Assembly (NCBI GenBank): GCA_963669295.1
Contig: OY769938.1
Span: 2,728,001 to 2,792,000, forward strand
From: G963669295 sp963669295
GTDB lineage: Bacteria; Bacteroidota; Bacteroidia; Flavobacteriales_D; CALLUQ01
Length of the DNA stretch: 64,000 bases
Reading direction: 5' to 3'
Of this stretch, positions 1-8,796 are shown piece after piece (within the stretch, counting starts at the first letter, position 1; the number at the start of each line of letters is the position of its first letter). Both the position numbers and the translations under genes were made by a program. The notes under the pieces were generated by a model, which was given only the letters and a program-made list of their open reading frames with translations, did no database searches and was not told the DNA's origin.

Positions 1-42
1 CCCAATAATTGAAAAACGTTGCTTAATTTGCTGTGCATTCAT
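1..42 (-). CDS. Partial CDS: N-terminus of probable sigma-54 interaction-domain transcriptional regulator
   Basis: Reading the minus strand from an ATG at 42, the 14 codons before the window edge give MNAQQIKQRFSIIG. This resembles the opening of the sigma-54-dependent (AAA+/Fis) regulators that I recall lying directly downstream of miaB in many Bacteroidota, where an I-K-Q-R-F-x-I-I-G start precedes the ATPase core. It is co-directional with miaB, 46 bp after its stop, so cotranscription is likely. Only 14 residues are visible, so the assignment rests on synteny and a short match. Any other protein starting this way is possible. Confidence 0.45.
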   Translation of the reverse strand, partial: MNAQQIKQRFSIIG

Positions 43-88
43 GCTTTTTTCTATTTATTCCTTAGATAAGAACAATTTAAGTGTTGTT

Positions 89-1522
89 CTATTGTTCAAC
101 TACTTCGCCAATTAATGTTGCAGCAGTGCATTTGCTTACTTTGACATTGACGTATTGTCCTGGTTTATATTGCTTTTTTGGAAAAACAACAACAGTGTTT
201 TGGCTGTTTCTACCGAATAATTGATCCTCCGATTTCTTGGAAATCCCTTCAATCAATACCCTATATGTGTTGTCAACAGCTTTTTGGTTGCTTTCGAGTG
301 AATGCGATTGTTGCAAATCGATAATTTCTCTTAATCGACTCGATTTGTCTTCTTCTGGCACGTCGTCTTCGTACTTACGTTGTGCAAGTGTTTTAGGGCG
401 TTCTGAATATTTAAACATGTATGCAAAATCGTATTTCACCTCTTGCATAAGGCTGATGGTTTCTGCATGTTGTTCTTGTGTTTCAGAGCAAAATCCAGCA
501 ATGATATCGGTTGAAATGCCACAATCGGGAATGATTGCTCTTATAGCCTTGATACGATCGAGATACCACTCTCTAGTATAGCCACGATTCATTTTTTTTA
601 GTACATCACTATTTCCAGATTGAACCGGTAAGTGAATATAATTACAAATGTTTTCGTATTTCGCCATTATGTGTAACACTTCATCTGTCATATCTTTGGG
701 ATGAGAAGTAGAAAAGCGAATCCTAAGATTAGGATGTACTTGTGCCACTTTTTCCATCAACTGGGCAAAGTTGACCGTTTCCTGGTTGGGGTCTTTGATT
801 TCACCTTTACTGGTCATATTCCATCGATAAGAATCAACGTTTTGACCCAATAAGGTAACTTCCCTGTATCCATTTTCATACAAGTACCTGGCCTCGTGTA
901 CAATCGTTTCTGGATTTCTACTGCGTTCACGTCCTCTTGTAAATGGAACTACACAGAAAGAGCACATATTATCACACCCTCTGGTAATAGAAATGAAGGC
1001 TGTAACACCGTTGCTATTCAGGCGCATCGGACTTATTTCGGCATACGTTTCTTCACGAGACAATAAAACATTTACTGCTTTATGTCCATCTTCAACCTGG
1101 TTAATTAATGTAGGAAGATCACGATATGCATCTGGCCCAACTACAAGGTCAACTAGCTTCTCTTCATCTAACAATTGCGATTTTAATCGCTCTGCCATAC
1201 AACCTAAGATACCAACGACTAATTCAGGCTTCTTTTTCTTTGAAGTATTAAAATGTTGTAGCCTATTCCTTACTCTTTGCTCAGCGTTTTCTCTAATAGA
1301 ACATGTATTTAGAAGCACTACGTCTGCTTCATCGGCATTGCGGGTAGTAGCATACCCTTCTTTCGTTAATATAGAAGCAACGATTTCACTGTCGGAGAAG
1401 TTCATTTGACAGCCATAACTTTCAAGGTATAGCTTTCTTCCATTATTGTTGATTGCTGGAAGTGTAATTGCTTCACCTTGCCTGCCTTCGTCAATTTCCT
1501 TGTTTTCTGCTTCAACTTGCAT
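89..1522 (-). CDS. miaB: tRNA-2-methylthio-N6-dimethylallyladenosine synthase MiaB
   Basis: Radical-SAM methylthiotransferase that converts i6A37 of tRNAs reading UNN codons into ms2i6A37. The 477-residue protein has the N-terminal UPF0004 domain with the three cluster-binding cysteines C38 (ESYGCQM), C74 (NTCSIR) and C108 (GILGCMA). The radical-SAM CxxxCxxC follows at C183, C187 and C190 (RGCDNMCSFC), and the chain ends in a TRAM domain (about 410-477). Length fits the family, with a Bacteroidota-type extension of about 28 residues before the first domain. It is divergent from topA across a 240-bp intergenic region and is followed on the same strand by the start of another gene. All key residues are present, so it should be active. 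Confidence 0.96.
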   Translation of the reverse strand: MQVEAENKEIDEGRQGEAITLPAINNNGRKLYLESYGCQMNFSDSEIVASILTKEGYATTRNADEADVVLLNTCSIRENAEQRVRNRLQHFNTSKKKKPELVVGILGCMAERLKSQLLDEEKLVDLVVGPDAYRDLPTLINQVEDGHKAVNVLLSREETYAEISPMRLNSNGVTAFISITRGCDNMCSFCVVPFTRGRERSRNPETIVHEARYLYENGYREVTLLGQNVDSYRWNMTSKGEIKDPNQETVNFAQLMEKVAQVHPNLRIRFSTSHPKDMTDEVLHIMAKYENICNYIHLPVQSGNSDVLKKMNRGYTREWYLDRIKAIRAIIPDCGISTDIIAGFCSETQEQHAETISLMQEVKYDFAYMFKYSERPKTLAQRKYEDDVPEEDKSSRLREIIDLQQSHSLESNQKAVDNTYRVLIEGISKKSEDQLFGRNSQNTVVVFPKKQYKPGQYVNVKVSKCTAATLIGEVVEQ

Positions 1523-1665
1523 AATGATTCATTAAATGGAATGCAAAGGTATTTAAAAATTAGAAAGCTGACAATATGACATACTAAGGTTTGAAGTACC
1601 TATTTCAAAAAGAATATATACTATGTATATATAGGATAAACATGTTCTTTAAAAACAAAAAAAGA

Positions 1666-1694
1666 TTTGGTTTTAAGACCCTGAATTATATTTC
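1666..1694 (+). promoter_or_regulatory. Bacteroidota-type promoter of topA
   Basis: TTTG at 1666-1669, a 17-nt spacer and TATATTTC at 1687-1694 match the Bacteroidota consensus TTTG-N17/19-TAnnTTTG, with one mismatch in the -7 box. Predicted transcription starts near 1700, leaving about 60 nt of leader before the topA ATG at 1763. Confidence 0.5.
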
Positions 1695-1762
1695 TTTGCA
1701 AAAAATTACCCTTACCATCTAGCCCTGTTTAAATAAGGAATTAATCACTTAAAGAAGTATTT

Positions 1763-4063
1763 ATGGCAAAGAATCTCGTGATTGTTGAGTCGCCAGCTAA
1801 GGCAAAAACAATAGAAGGGTTTTTAGGAACGGAATTTCTTGTGAAATCCAGTTACGGTCATGTGCGCGACCTACCACAAAAAGGATTATCTGTTGATGTA
1901 GAAAATAACTTTGCACCGACCTATGAAGTTTCGCCCGACAAGAAACAAGTGATCAAGGAATTGAAAAAATTAGCTGACGAGGCAGAGATGGTTTGGTTAG
2001 CAACGGATGAGGATCGAGAGGGAGAGGCTATTTCCTGGCACTTGCAAGAGGCGTTGGATCTGGAGCAAGCCAAAACAAAGCGAATCACCTTTAACGAGAT
2101 TACAAAGCCAGCAATTAAAGCGGCTATTGAACAACCCAGAGAAATAGACCTTAACCTGGTCAATGCGCAACAAGCAAGAAGGGTGCTGGATCGATTGGTA
2201 GGGTTTGAACTATCGCCAGTATTGTGGAAAAAAGTGAAACCTTCATTGTCAGCAGGAAGAGTACAGTCAGTAGCAGTTCGGATTATTGTTGAAAGAGAGC
2301 GAGCCATTATTGATTTTAAAAGCAAGGCATCTTTTAGAGTTTCAGCTGTTTTTATAGTAGGAGGAAAGGCTCTTTTAAAAGCTGATTTACCTAAGCGATT
2401 TGATACAGATCAAGAGGCACTAGCTTTTCTGAATAAGTGTAAGGATGCAAATTTTACAATTGCAAAGTTAGAAACAAGACCTGGAAAAAAATCTCCTGCG
2501 GCACCATTTACCACTTCAACCTTACAGCAGGAAGCAAGTAGAAAACTGGGTTTTTCGGTAGCGCAAACCATGACTGTTGCTCAACGCTTATATGAAGCGG
2601 GAAAGATTACCTATATGAGAACTGACTCGGTGAATCTTTCCGATACAGCTATCAATGCAGCTAAAGACGCTATCATCAATACTTATGGTTCGGAGTATGC
2701 AAACCCTAAAAAGTATAGAACGAAAGCTAAAGGAGCGCAGGAGGCTCATGAGGCCATCCGGCCAACATATTTGCAAAACCCTACAGTAGATGGGGAACGT
2801 AATGAACAGCGCCTTTATGAATTAATTTGGAAAAGGACGATAGCTTCGCAAATGGCAGATGCGATGCTGGAAAAAACTACCGCAACAGTTGACATTTCTA
2901 CAGCCGAAGAAAATTTTGTTGCGCATGGTGAAGTTTTAAAGTTTGAAGGGTTCCTAAAGGTTTATTTGGAGTCGACTGACGATGAGGAAGAAGAAAAAGA
3001 TCAAGGAATGTTACCTCCAATGAACGTTGGAGAAGAGCTTGGGTTGAAGGAGATCGTGTCGAGAGAACGGTTTACCCAACACCCTCCTCGTTTCACGGAA
3101 GCAAGTTTGGTTAAGCGTTTGGAAGAACAGGGCATTGGACGTCCTTCTACCTACGCTCCAACCATCTCAACTATTCAAAAAAGGGGGTATGTTGAGAAAA
3201 AAGATCGTGAAGGAGTGGAAAGAAAATATAAGCTAATTACTTTGAAAGAAGGAAACATTGTTGAAGAGGAGAAAACAGAGATTACAGGTACAGAGAAGGC
3301 TAAACTGTTTCCTACAGACATTGGCATGGTAGTGAATGATTTTTTAGTAGATCATTTCAAGAATATTCTTGACTATAATTTTACTGCTTCGGTAGAAAAA
3401 GAGTTTGATGAAATTGCTCATGGAATGATGCAATGGAATGAGATGATTGGTAAATTCTATTCTCCATTCCACAAAGAAGTAGAGGATACATTAGAGCATT
3501 CACAGAAAGCAACTGGTGAGCGAGAATTGGGCAAAGATCCAGAGACTGGAAAACCTGTTTATGCAAGAATTGGGAGATTTGGCCCTATGGTTCAGATAGG
3601 AGATCAAAGCGATGAGGAAAAGCCAAGATTTGCTTCTTTGCGAAAGGATCAAAGCATTAATACCATTACTTATGAGGAGGCCATGGACTTGTTTAAACTT
3701 CCTCGACAATTGGGGGAGTATGAAGATAAGGAGGTGAGCGTTGCTATAGGAAAGTATGGTCCTTATGTTAGGCATGGTAGTATGTTTGTGTCGATTAAGG
3801 AAGATGACCCATTAACGATTGAGATGCCAAGAGCTATTGAATTGATTGAAGAGAAGAAAAAACAGGAGAGTGAGCGAATTATTCAACAGTTTGAACACGA
3901 TCCTATGGTGGAAGTGTTGAATGGAAGGTATGGTCCTTATATTTCGATGGGAAGAAAGAACTTCCGCATTCCTAAAGACAAAGATCCAAAAGCATTAACA
4001 CTGGAAGAATGCCTGGCCATCATTGAGGCAGCACCTAAAACCAGAAAAGGAAGAAAGAAGTAA
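1763..4063 (+). CDS. topA: DNA topoisomerase I (type IA)
   Basis: Relaxes negatively supercoiled DNA through a transient 5'-phosphotyrosine link. The 766-residue chain begins with a TOPRIM domain (E9 in IVESPAKAKTI; acidic TDEDREGEA at 81-89), followed by the type IA core with the active tyrosine Y284 in KITYMRTDSV. The C-terminal part (about 585-766) has three divergent glycine-rich units of the form GRFGP, GKYGP, GRYGP, as in TopA C-terminal repeats; it lacks the four-cysteine zinc fingers of the Escherichia coli enzyme. The stop is 3 bp before the next ATG, so topA and the arginase-like gene are almost certainly cotranscribed. A consensus-like promoter lies upstream. Confidence 0.97.
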   Translation: MAKNLVIVESPAKAKTIEGFLGTEFLVKSSYGHVRDLPQKGLSVDVENNFAPTYEVSPDKKQVIKELKKLADEAEMVWLATDEDREGEAISWHLQEALDLEQAKTKRITFNEITKPAIKAAIEQPREIDLNLVNAQQARRVLDRLVGFELSPVLWKKVKPSLSAGRVQSVAVRIIVERERAIIDFKSKASFRVSAVFIVGGKALLKADLPKRFDTDQEALAFLNKCKDANFTIAKLETRPGKKSPAAPFTTSTLQQEASRKLGFSVAQTMTVAQRLYEAGKITYMRTDSVNLSDTAINAAKDAIINTYGSEYANPKKYRTKAKGAQEAHEAIRPTYLQNPTVDGERNEQRLYELIWKRTIASQMADAMLEKTTATVDISTAEENFVAHGEVLKFEGFLKVYLESTDDEEEEKDQGMLPPMNVGEELGLKEIVSRERFTQHPPRFTEASLVKRLEEQGIGRPSTYAPTISTIQKRGYVEKKDREGVERKYKLITLKEGNIVEEEKTEITGTEKAKLFPTDIGMVVNDFLVDHFKNILDYNFTASVEKEFDEIAHGMMQWNEMIGKFYSPFHKEVEDTLEHSQKATGERELGKDPETGKPVYARIGRFGPMVQIGDQSDEEKPRFASLRKDQSINTITYEEAMDLFKLPRQLGEYEDKEVSVAIGKYGPYVRHGSMFVSIKEDDPLTIEMPRAIELIEEKKKQESERIIQQFEHDPMVEVLNGRYGPYISMGRKNFRIPKDKDPKALTLEECLAIIEAAPKTRKGRKK

Positions 4064-4066
4064 TAA

Positions 4067-5233
4067 ATGGATTTATCGATCTATTTTGAATCGTTAGACC
4101 AGGAAAAAACACTTGGACAATATGTGCTCCCGAACACTCTAGGGCACGAAGTATCTTTTCACTTTCAAGATCAATTCCCTGATTGGGAAAATGCCAGCAT
4201 TGCCATTATTGGCGTGAAAGAGGATCGCAATGCAATTCACAATAAGGGATGTGCTCAAGCACCTGACGCTGTTCGTAAATACCTTTATCAATTATATGCT
4301 CCAGGTAAATTGGATGTTGTTGATTTGGGCAATATTAACGCAGGGCATACTGTTGAAGACACTTACTTTGCTGTGAGTTCTGTGATCACTGAATTGAACA
4401 AGCGAAAAGTGTTCCCCATCATTATCGGTGGAGGTCAGGACATTACTTATGCCAATTACCTGGCTTACGAACGATTAGAGCAAACTGTAAACATTGTTTC
4501 TGTGGATCGGGGATTTGATTTGGGTGATGTAGAAGATGATTTAGATTCCCGTTCATACCTAAGTAAAATCATTCTTCATCAACCTAACTTCTTATTCAAT
4601 TATAGCAATATTGGTTATCAGACTTATTTTGTTGACCCCAAAATTTTAGACTTAGTTGCTAAACTGTTTTTTGATGCATATAGGTTAGGTGAAATACAAA
4701 GTAACATCCAATTGGCAGAACCTATTGTTCGGAATGCAGATGTGCTCACGTTTGATATATCAGCCATTCGTCAATCAGATGCACCAGGCAATTCTAATGC
4801 AACTCCCAATGGATTGTATGGCGAGGAAGCATGCCAAATATGTAGATATGCCGGTATGAGCGATAAGTTATCTTCCATCGGGTTTTACGAGCTTAATCCA
4901 TTGTTAGATAATCATGGACAAACCTCTCACCTGGTAGCTCAAATGATATGGTACGTTATGGAAGGGTTTGTTAACCGAAAAAAAGATTTCCCCATTGGAG
5001 ATAAGTCTGGGTACACAAAATATCGGGTAAGCATAAAAGATTATGATCACGAGATTATCTTCTATAAAAGCAATAAGAGTGAGCGTTGGTGGATGGATGT
5101 TCCATACCCACCTAACAAGAGGATTAAATTTGAACGACATCACCTTGTACCTTGCGCTTACTCCGATTATCAAACTGCTTGTAGAGATGAGATGCCTGAC
5201 AAGTGGTGGAAGACATTTCAAAAACTTTCTTGA
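4067..5233 (+). CDS. Arginase/formimidoylglutamase-fold protein with degenerate metal site
   Basis: The 388-residue protein has the ureohydrolase order of motifs and would usually be named formimidoylglutamase. However, the metal ligands are altered. The GGGH motif reads GGGQD (121-125, His to Gln124); DAHxD reads DRGFD (147-151, His to Gly149); SFDxDxxDP reads TFDISAIRQSDAP (228-240, second Asp to Ser232). D147, D151 and D230 remain, as does the late ELNP motif near 275. Three of about six manganese ligands are therefore missing, so ordinary hydrolysis of a guanidino substrate is doubtful. A C-terminal extension (about 300-388) is rich in aromatic and basic residues. It starts 3 bp after topA and lies just before the T9SS genes, suggesting a structural or secretion-linked role (inference). 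Confidence 0.85.
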   Translation: MDLSIYFESLDQEKTLGQYVLPNTLGHEVSFHFQDQFPDWENASIAIIGVKEDRNAIHNKGCAQAPDAVRKYLYQLYAPGKLDVVDLGNINAGHTVEDTYFAVSSVITELNKRKVFPIIIGGGQDITYANYLAYERLEQTVNIVSVDRGFDLGDVEDDLDSRSYLSKIILHQPNFLFNYSNIGYQTYFVDPKILDLVAKLFFDAYRLGEIQSNIQLAEPIVRNADVLTFDISAIRQSDAPGNSNATPNGLYGEEACQICRYAGMSDKLSSIGFYELNPLLDNHGQTSHLVAQMIWYVMEGFVNRKKDFPIGDKSGYTKYRVSIKDYDHEIIFYKSNKSERWWMDVPYPPNKRIKFERHHLVPCAYSDYQTACRDEMPDKWWKTFQKLS

Positions 5234-5306
5234 CAGGCCGGAAGACTACTAATGTTGGTTGATTGCAATAAGTGTTGAAAAGTTGATCTGATTGTTAAAA
5301 AAAATT

Positions 5307-5336
5307 TTTGTGGAAATTAATTTTTAACTATTTTAG
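5307..5336 (+). promoter_or_regulatory. Probable promoter of the porP-gld cluster
   Basis: TTTG at 5307-5310, an 18-nt spacer and TATTTTAG at 5329-5336 (7 of 8 to TAnnTTTG). Transcription would start near 5342 and give a leader of roughly 105 nt before porP. Confidence 0.5.
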
Positions 5337-5448
5337 CAACCGATTGAATTGTTGTTTACAAAAGATATAGAGCAGTTTCTACAATAATTAATGGAAACTG
5401 ACTTTATGTTTCTAAGTTTATTTTAAACGAACATAACTGCAGGTAAGT

Positions 5449-6378
5449 ATGAAAAAAGTTCTACTCGCTACGGCGTTGCTTTTTATAGGAATAGTAGGGT
5501 ACGGACAGCAAGATCCGCAATTTACTCACTTCATGTTTGACCGTCTGTCTATCAATCCAGGTGTTGCTGGTATTGGTAATCAGATTTGTGCGACTGCCAT
5601 TTATAGGCAGCAATGGTCAGGCTTTGATGGTGCTCCTCAAACATTTTTGTTTAATGCACATGGCCCTGTAAATGCATTGCATGGTGGGTTGGGCTTAACT
5701 GTTTTTAACGACCAATTAGGTTTTGAAAACAATACGCTTGCCCGATTGGCCTATTCTTATCACACTACCCTTGGAGGCCCTGGTACTTTAGGTATTGGTG
5801 TTTCAGGTGGTATGGTAAGTAAGTCGATTAGTGGCACATGGATTGCTCCTGATGGAACAAATGGTGCTACAGATGTTGTTATTCCACAAGGAGGTACAAG
5901 TCAGGCTACTTACGATTTGGGCTTTGGTGTTTACTATAAGACTCCCGATTTGTATGTTGGCCTTTCAACAACCCACATTACAGAAACTGATCTGAAAGAT
6001 GTGAATGTTGATATGGCAAGACACTACTATGTAATCGGTGGTTATAACTATCGGATCAATGGAGACTTCACTTTGAAACCTGGAGTTTTTGTTAAATCTG
6101 ATGCAGCGTCAACACAAATTGACCTGAATGTAAGCGTATTGTACAATAATATGGTTTGGTTGGGCGTTACCTACAGGATGGCTGATGCCATTGCGCCCAT
6201 GCTTGGTTATCAACACGACTTTGGACAGAGTATGTTGAAGATCGGGTACTCATACGATGTTACTACTTCACAGCTTAAAAATTACAGCAGTGGTAGCCAT
6301 GAAATCATGGTGAATTACTGCTTTACTTTGGAGAAACCTGATAGAATCCAGAAGTACAAGAACGTAAGGTTTTTATAA
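5449..6378 (+). CDS. T9SS outer-membrane protein of the PorP/SprF family
   Basis: The 309-residue protein has a signal peptide ending near residue 20 (VGYGQ|Q) and then the family-typical opening DPQFTHFMFDRLSINPGVAG followed by YRQQWSGFDGAP. The rest is a membrane beta-barrel with alternating hydrophobic strands and a C-terminal aromatic-rich end. PorP/SprF proteins sit in the outer membrane and anchor or translocate T9SS components or specific cargo such as gliding adhesins. Position directly upstream of gldK matches the porP-porK-porL-porM-porN order of Porphyromonas, so this is probably the core PorP rather than a cargo-specific SprF paralogue, but the two cannot be separated from sequence alone. 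Confidence 0.9.
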   Translation: MKKVLLATALLFIGIVGYGQQDPQFTHFMFDRLSINPGVAGIGNQICATAIYRQQWSGFDGAPQTFLFNAHGPVNALHGGLGLTVFNDQLGFENNTLARLAYSYHTTLGGPGTLGIGVSGGMVSKSISGTWIAPDGTNGATDVVIPQGGTSQATYDLGFGVYYKTPDLYVGLSTTHITETDLKDVNVDMARHYYVIGGYNYRINGDFTLKPGVFVKSDAASTQIDLNVSVLYNNMVWLGVTYRMADAIAPMLGYQHDFGQSMLKIGYSYDVTTSQLKNYSSGSHEIMVNYCFTLEKPDRIQKYKNVRFL

Positions 6379-6412
6379 AAAAATTGGTTTTTTTGAAACC
6401 ATTGTTGCTCGC

Positions 6413-6488
6413 GCTCCGTTAAAAGCAACCCTGCCGGGATTGTTTTTAGCCGCGGCTAATGATGATCTCGTTACCAGTCAAACGGAGT
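6413..6488 (+). promoter_or_regulatory. Candidate structured leader between porP and gldK
   Basis: CTCCGTT (6414-6420) is complementary to AACGGAG (6481-6487) and would close a loop of about 60 nt. Inside it, CAACCC/GGGATTG (about 6426-6442) can pair with one mismatch around a TGCC loop, and TTAGCCGCGGCTAA is a perfect 14-nt palindrome (about 6446-6459). The element ends just before the gldK ribosome-binding site. It could be an attenuator, a processing site or a ribosomal access control; no known riboswitch class was recognised. Confidence 0.35.
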
Positions 6489-6503
6489 TAAAAAGGAGGT
6501 AGC

Positions 6504-7859
6504 ATGAAAAAGTTACTAATTATTGGATTAGCAATAATCACTGTATTGTCGGGATGTAATTCCGGTAGTAATGGTGAATTGGTTGGTGTTCTCGGAAGAC
6601 GCCAATTCGAGCAACCAGATCCCTATGGAATGGTATACATAGGACCTGGAAGCTATAACATGGGAGCCAGCAATCAGGATGTACCCTGGTCGCATACTAC
6701 GCGCTCTAAAACAGTTTCTGTACAAGCCTTTTACATGGACAATACAGAAATTACCAACAATGAATACCGTCAGTTTGTGTATTATGTTAGAGATTCAATT
6801 GCTCACCGTATCTTGGGTGAGGAAGTAGATGAAGAGCATATCATTGAGGAAGATTACTACGGTGAGCCTATTGATCCTCCTACCATTGATTGGTCGGTTC
6901 GTATTCGTTGGGATGAGGAAGAGGAACGTGAGGCACTGACCGACATGTTCTTGCCTGAGCACGAACGTTTCTATCGAAGGAGAGAAATTGATACTCGGAA
7001 ATTAATGTTTGAGTATTACTGGATCAACTTAAAAGATGCGGCAAGAAAAGCAGGTAAGGATTTGGATCTTTCTTATACCAATACCTTAGGACACAACAAT
7101 GCCATCAAAGGGCATGTTGATCGCTCTAAGTTTATCATCAAGGAAGTAATCAACGTTTACCCTGATACATTGACCTGGGTGCATGATTATACTTATGCAT
7201 TTCATGAGCCAATGACCAACATGTATTTCTGGCACCCATCTTTTGATGATTACCCAGTAGTTGGTATTACCTGGACTCAAGCAAAAGCTTTCTCTGTATG
7301 GAGAACTCAATTGTTGAATAGCTATTTGTATAGTAATGGGGAGTCGTTTGTTCAAGATTTCCGTTTGCCGACAGAAGCGGAATGGGAATACGCAGCAAGG
7401 GGTAGTAGAGCTTTAGCTGCTTATCCTTGGGGTAGCCCCTACATCAGAAACTCGAAAGGTTGTTTCCTTGGGAACTTTAAGCCTATGAGAGGAAGATATT
7501 ACGAGGACGGTGGTTTCCATACAGTACGTGTTGATTCTTATTGGCCAAATGATTATGGATTATTCTGTATGGCTGGTAATGTTGCTGAATGGACAAGTAC
7601 TGCATACGATGAATCAGTGTATGAATTCTCGCACGATATGAACCCTGAGTACACTTATCTTGCATTGGCTAACGACCCACCGTCGTTGAAACGCAAGGTA
7701 ATTAGAGGTGGTTCCTGGAAAGATATTGGTTTCTACCTGCAAACCGGTTCCAGAACATATGAGTATCAAGATACAGCTAAATGTTACATCGGCTTTAGAT
7801 GTGTTATGACTTATCTTGGTAGAGCGAAGGATGAAGGTGCTCCAGGATTTAAGTATTAG
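6504..7859 (+). CDS. gldK: T9SS outer-membrane lipoprotein GldK
   Basis: Lipoprotein that, with GldN, forms the periplasmic ring attached to the outer membrane in the T9SS. The 451-residue protein starts with a lipoprotein signal (MKKLLIIG...VLSGC, lipidated C18) and carries an FGE-sulfatase/SUMF1-type domain: GMVYIGPGSYNMG, DNTEITNNEYRQFVYY, RLPTEAEWEYAARG, GNVAEWTSTAY and RGGSWKD in order. GldK uses this fold structurally. The ATG is preceded by AGGAGGT at 6494-6500, an unusually strong Shine-Dalgarno sequence for Bacteroidota, four bases from the start. It is followed by gldL, gldM and gldN in the conserved order, so it is the first gene of the motor operon or the second after porP. Confidence 0.96.
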   Translation: MKKLLIIGLAIITVLSGCNSGSNGELVGVLGRRQFEQPDPYGMVYIGPGSYNMGASNQDVPWSHTTRSKTVSVQAFYMDNTEITNNEYRQFVYYVRDSIAHRILGEEVDEEHIIEEDYYGEPIDPPTIDWSVRIRWDEEEEREALTDMFLPEHERFYRRREIDTRKLMFEYYWINLKDAARKAGKDLDLSYTNTLGHNNAIKGHVDRSKFIIKEVINVYPDTLTWVHDYTYAFHEPMTNMYFWHPSFDDYPVVGITWTQAKAFSVWRTQLLNSYLYSNGESFVQDFRLPTEAEWEYAARGSRALAAYPWGSPYIRNSKGCFLGNFKPMRGRYYEDGGFHTVRVDSYWPNDYGLFCMAGNVAEWTSTAYDESVYEFSHDMNPEYTYLALANDPPSLKRKVIRGGSWKDIGFYLQTGSRTYEYQDTAKCYIGFRCVMTYLGRAKDEGAPGFKY

Positions 7860-7946
7860 AAATTCTATTAGTCTCTAGTTAATTATAGTTTATTGTTTAA
7901 ATTATCAGGTAATTTATTGTAAAACCCATAAAAGCAAGGAATAATT

Positions 7947-8747
7947 ATGAAACCAGGAAGTAAAGCGTGGAAAAAGTTTATGGCGAAACTTTACGGCATT
8001 GGAGCATCTGTCGTAATTGTTGGAGCATTGTTTAAAATTCAGCACTGGCCCGGAGCAGGACCAATGCTTATTGCAGGTTTGGGAACAGAAGCAGTGATCT
8101 TCTTTTTCTCGGCCTTTGAACCTATTCACGAAGATCCAGATTGGACATTGGTGTATCCTGAACTTGCCCTAGGACATGCCGAAGATGGACATGCCGAAGT
8201 TGAGCAAATCGAGGATAAAGGTTCTATAACAGAACAATTGGATACTATGTTGGAAGATGCTAAGATCGAACCTGAACTAATTGAAAGTTTAGGAACAGGT
8301 TTAAGATCTTTGAGTGATCAGGCCAATAAATTGAGTAGCATGTCAGATGCTTCTGTTGCTACTAATGATTACGTAAATAGTCTAAAAGGAGCTTCTGAAA
8401 GAGTGTCTAATCTTTCAGAGACATATGAAAAAGCATCTAATGCTTTAACAGGAATGACTGCAGATGCTGGCGACGGTGGATCGTTTGGCGAGCAACTACA
8501 GGAAGTTTCTACTAAACTTGCTGCACTTAATAATGTGTACGAATTGCAGTTACAAGGTTCACAACAACACCTTGAAACTACGAACCAAATGTATGAAGGC
8601 ATCAGTGAAATGATGCAAAACTTGCATGCATCTCTTGATGATACCAAGCGTTATAAAGACACTATGGGAGAACTCTCTAAAAATCTTGAAGCGCTTAATA
8701 CCGTTTACGGCAATATGCTGTCAGCGATGGGTAGAAACCAAGGGTAA
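7947..8747 (+). CDS. gldL: T9SS/gliding motor inner-membrane protein GldL
   Basis: Cytoplasmic-membrane stator of the proton-driven motor that powers T9SS and gliding. The 266-residue protein has two N-terminal helices joined at the signature FKIQHWPGAG (29-38). The second helix carries GLGTEAV (44-50), whose glutamate (E48) corresponds to the essential intramembrane glutamate of characterised GldL proteins. A cytoplasmic region (about 70-266) follows that is strongly helical and probably coiled coil, rich in Gln, Asn and Leu. It lies 87 bp after gldK and 49 bp before gldM, its motor partner. A second protein in the window (51156-52427) reuses the helix-hairpin motif twice without the glutamate. 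Confidence 0.96.
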   Translation: MKPGSKAWKKFMAKLYGIGASVVIVGALFKIQHWPGAGPMLIAGLGTEAVIFFFSAFEPIHEDPDWTLVYPELALGHAEDGHAEVEQIEDKGSITEQLDTMLEDAKIEPELIESLGTGLRSLSDQANKLSSMSDASVATNDYVNSLKGASERVSNLSETYEKASNALTGMTADAGDGGSFGEQLQEVSTKLAALNNVYELQLQGSQQHLETTNQMYEGISEMMQNLHASLDDTKRYKDTMGELSKNLEALNTVYGNMLSAMGRNQG

Positions 8748-8796
8748 TTCACCATTATTAATTCACCGATTCTAAAACCTATTATATCGGAATACT

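Noticed and set aside
1606..1636. TA-rich near-palindrome between miaB and topA
   Set aside because: Low-complexity alternating TA is expected in AT-rich intergenic DNA; no repeat partner or clear arms beyond TATATA.
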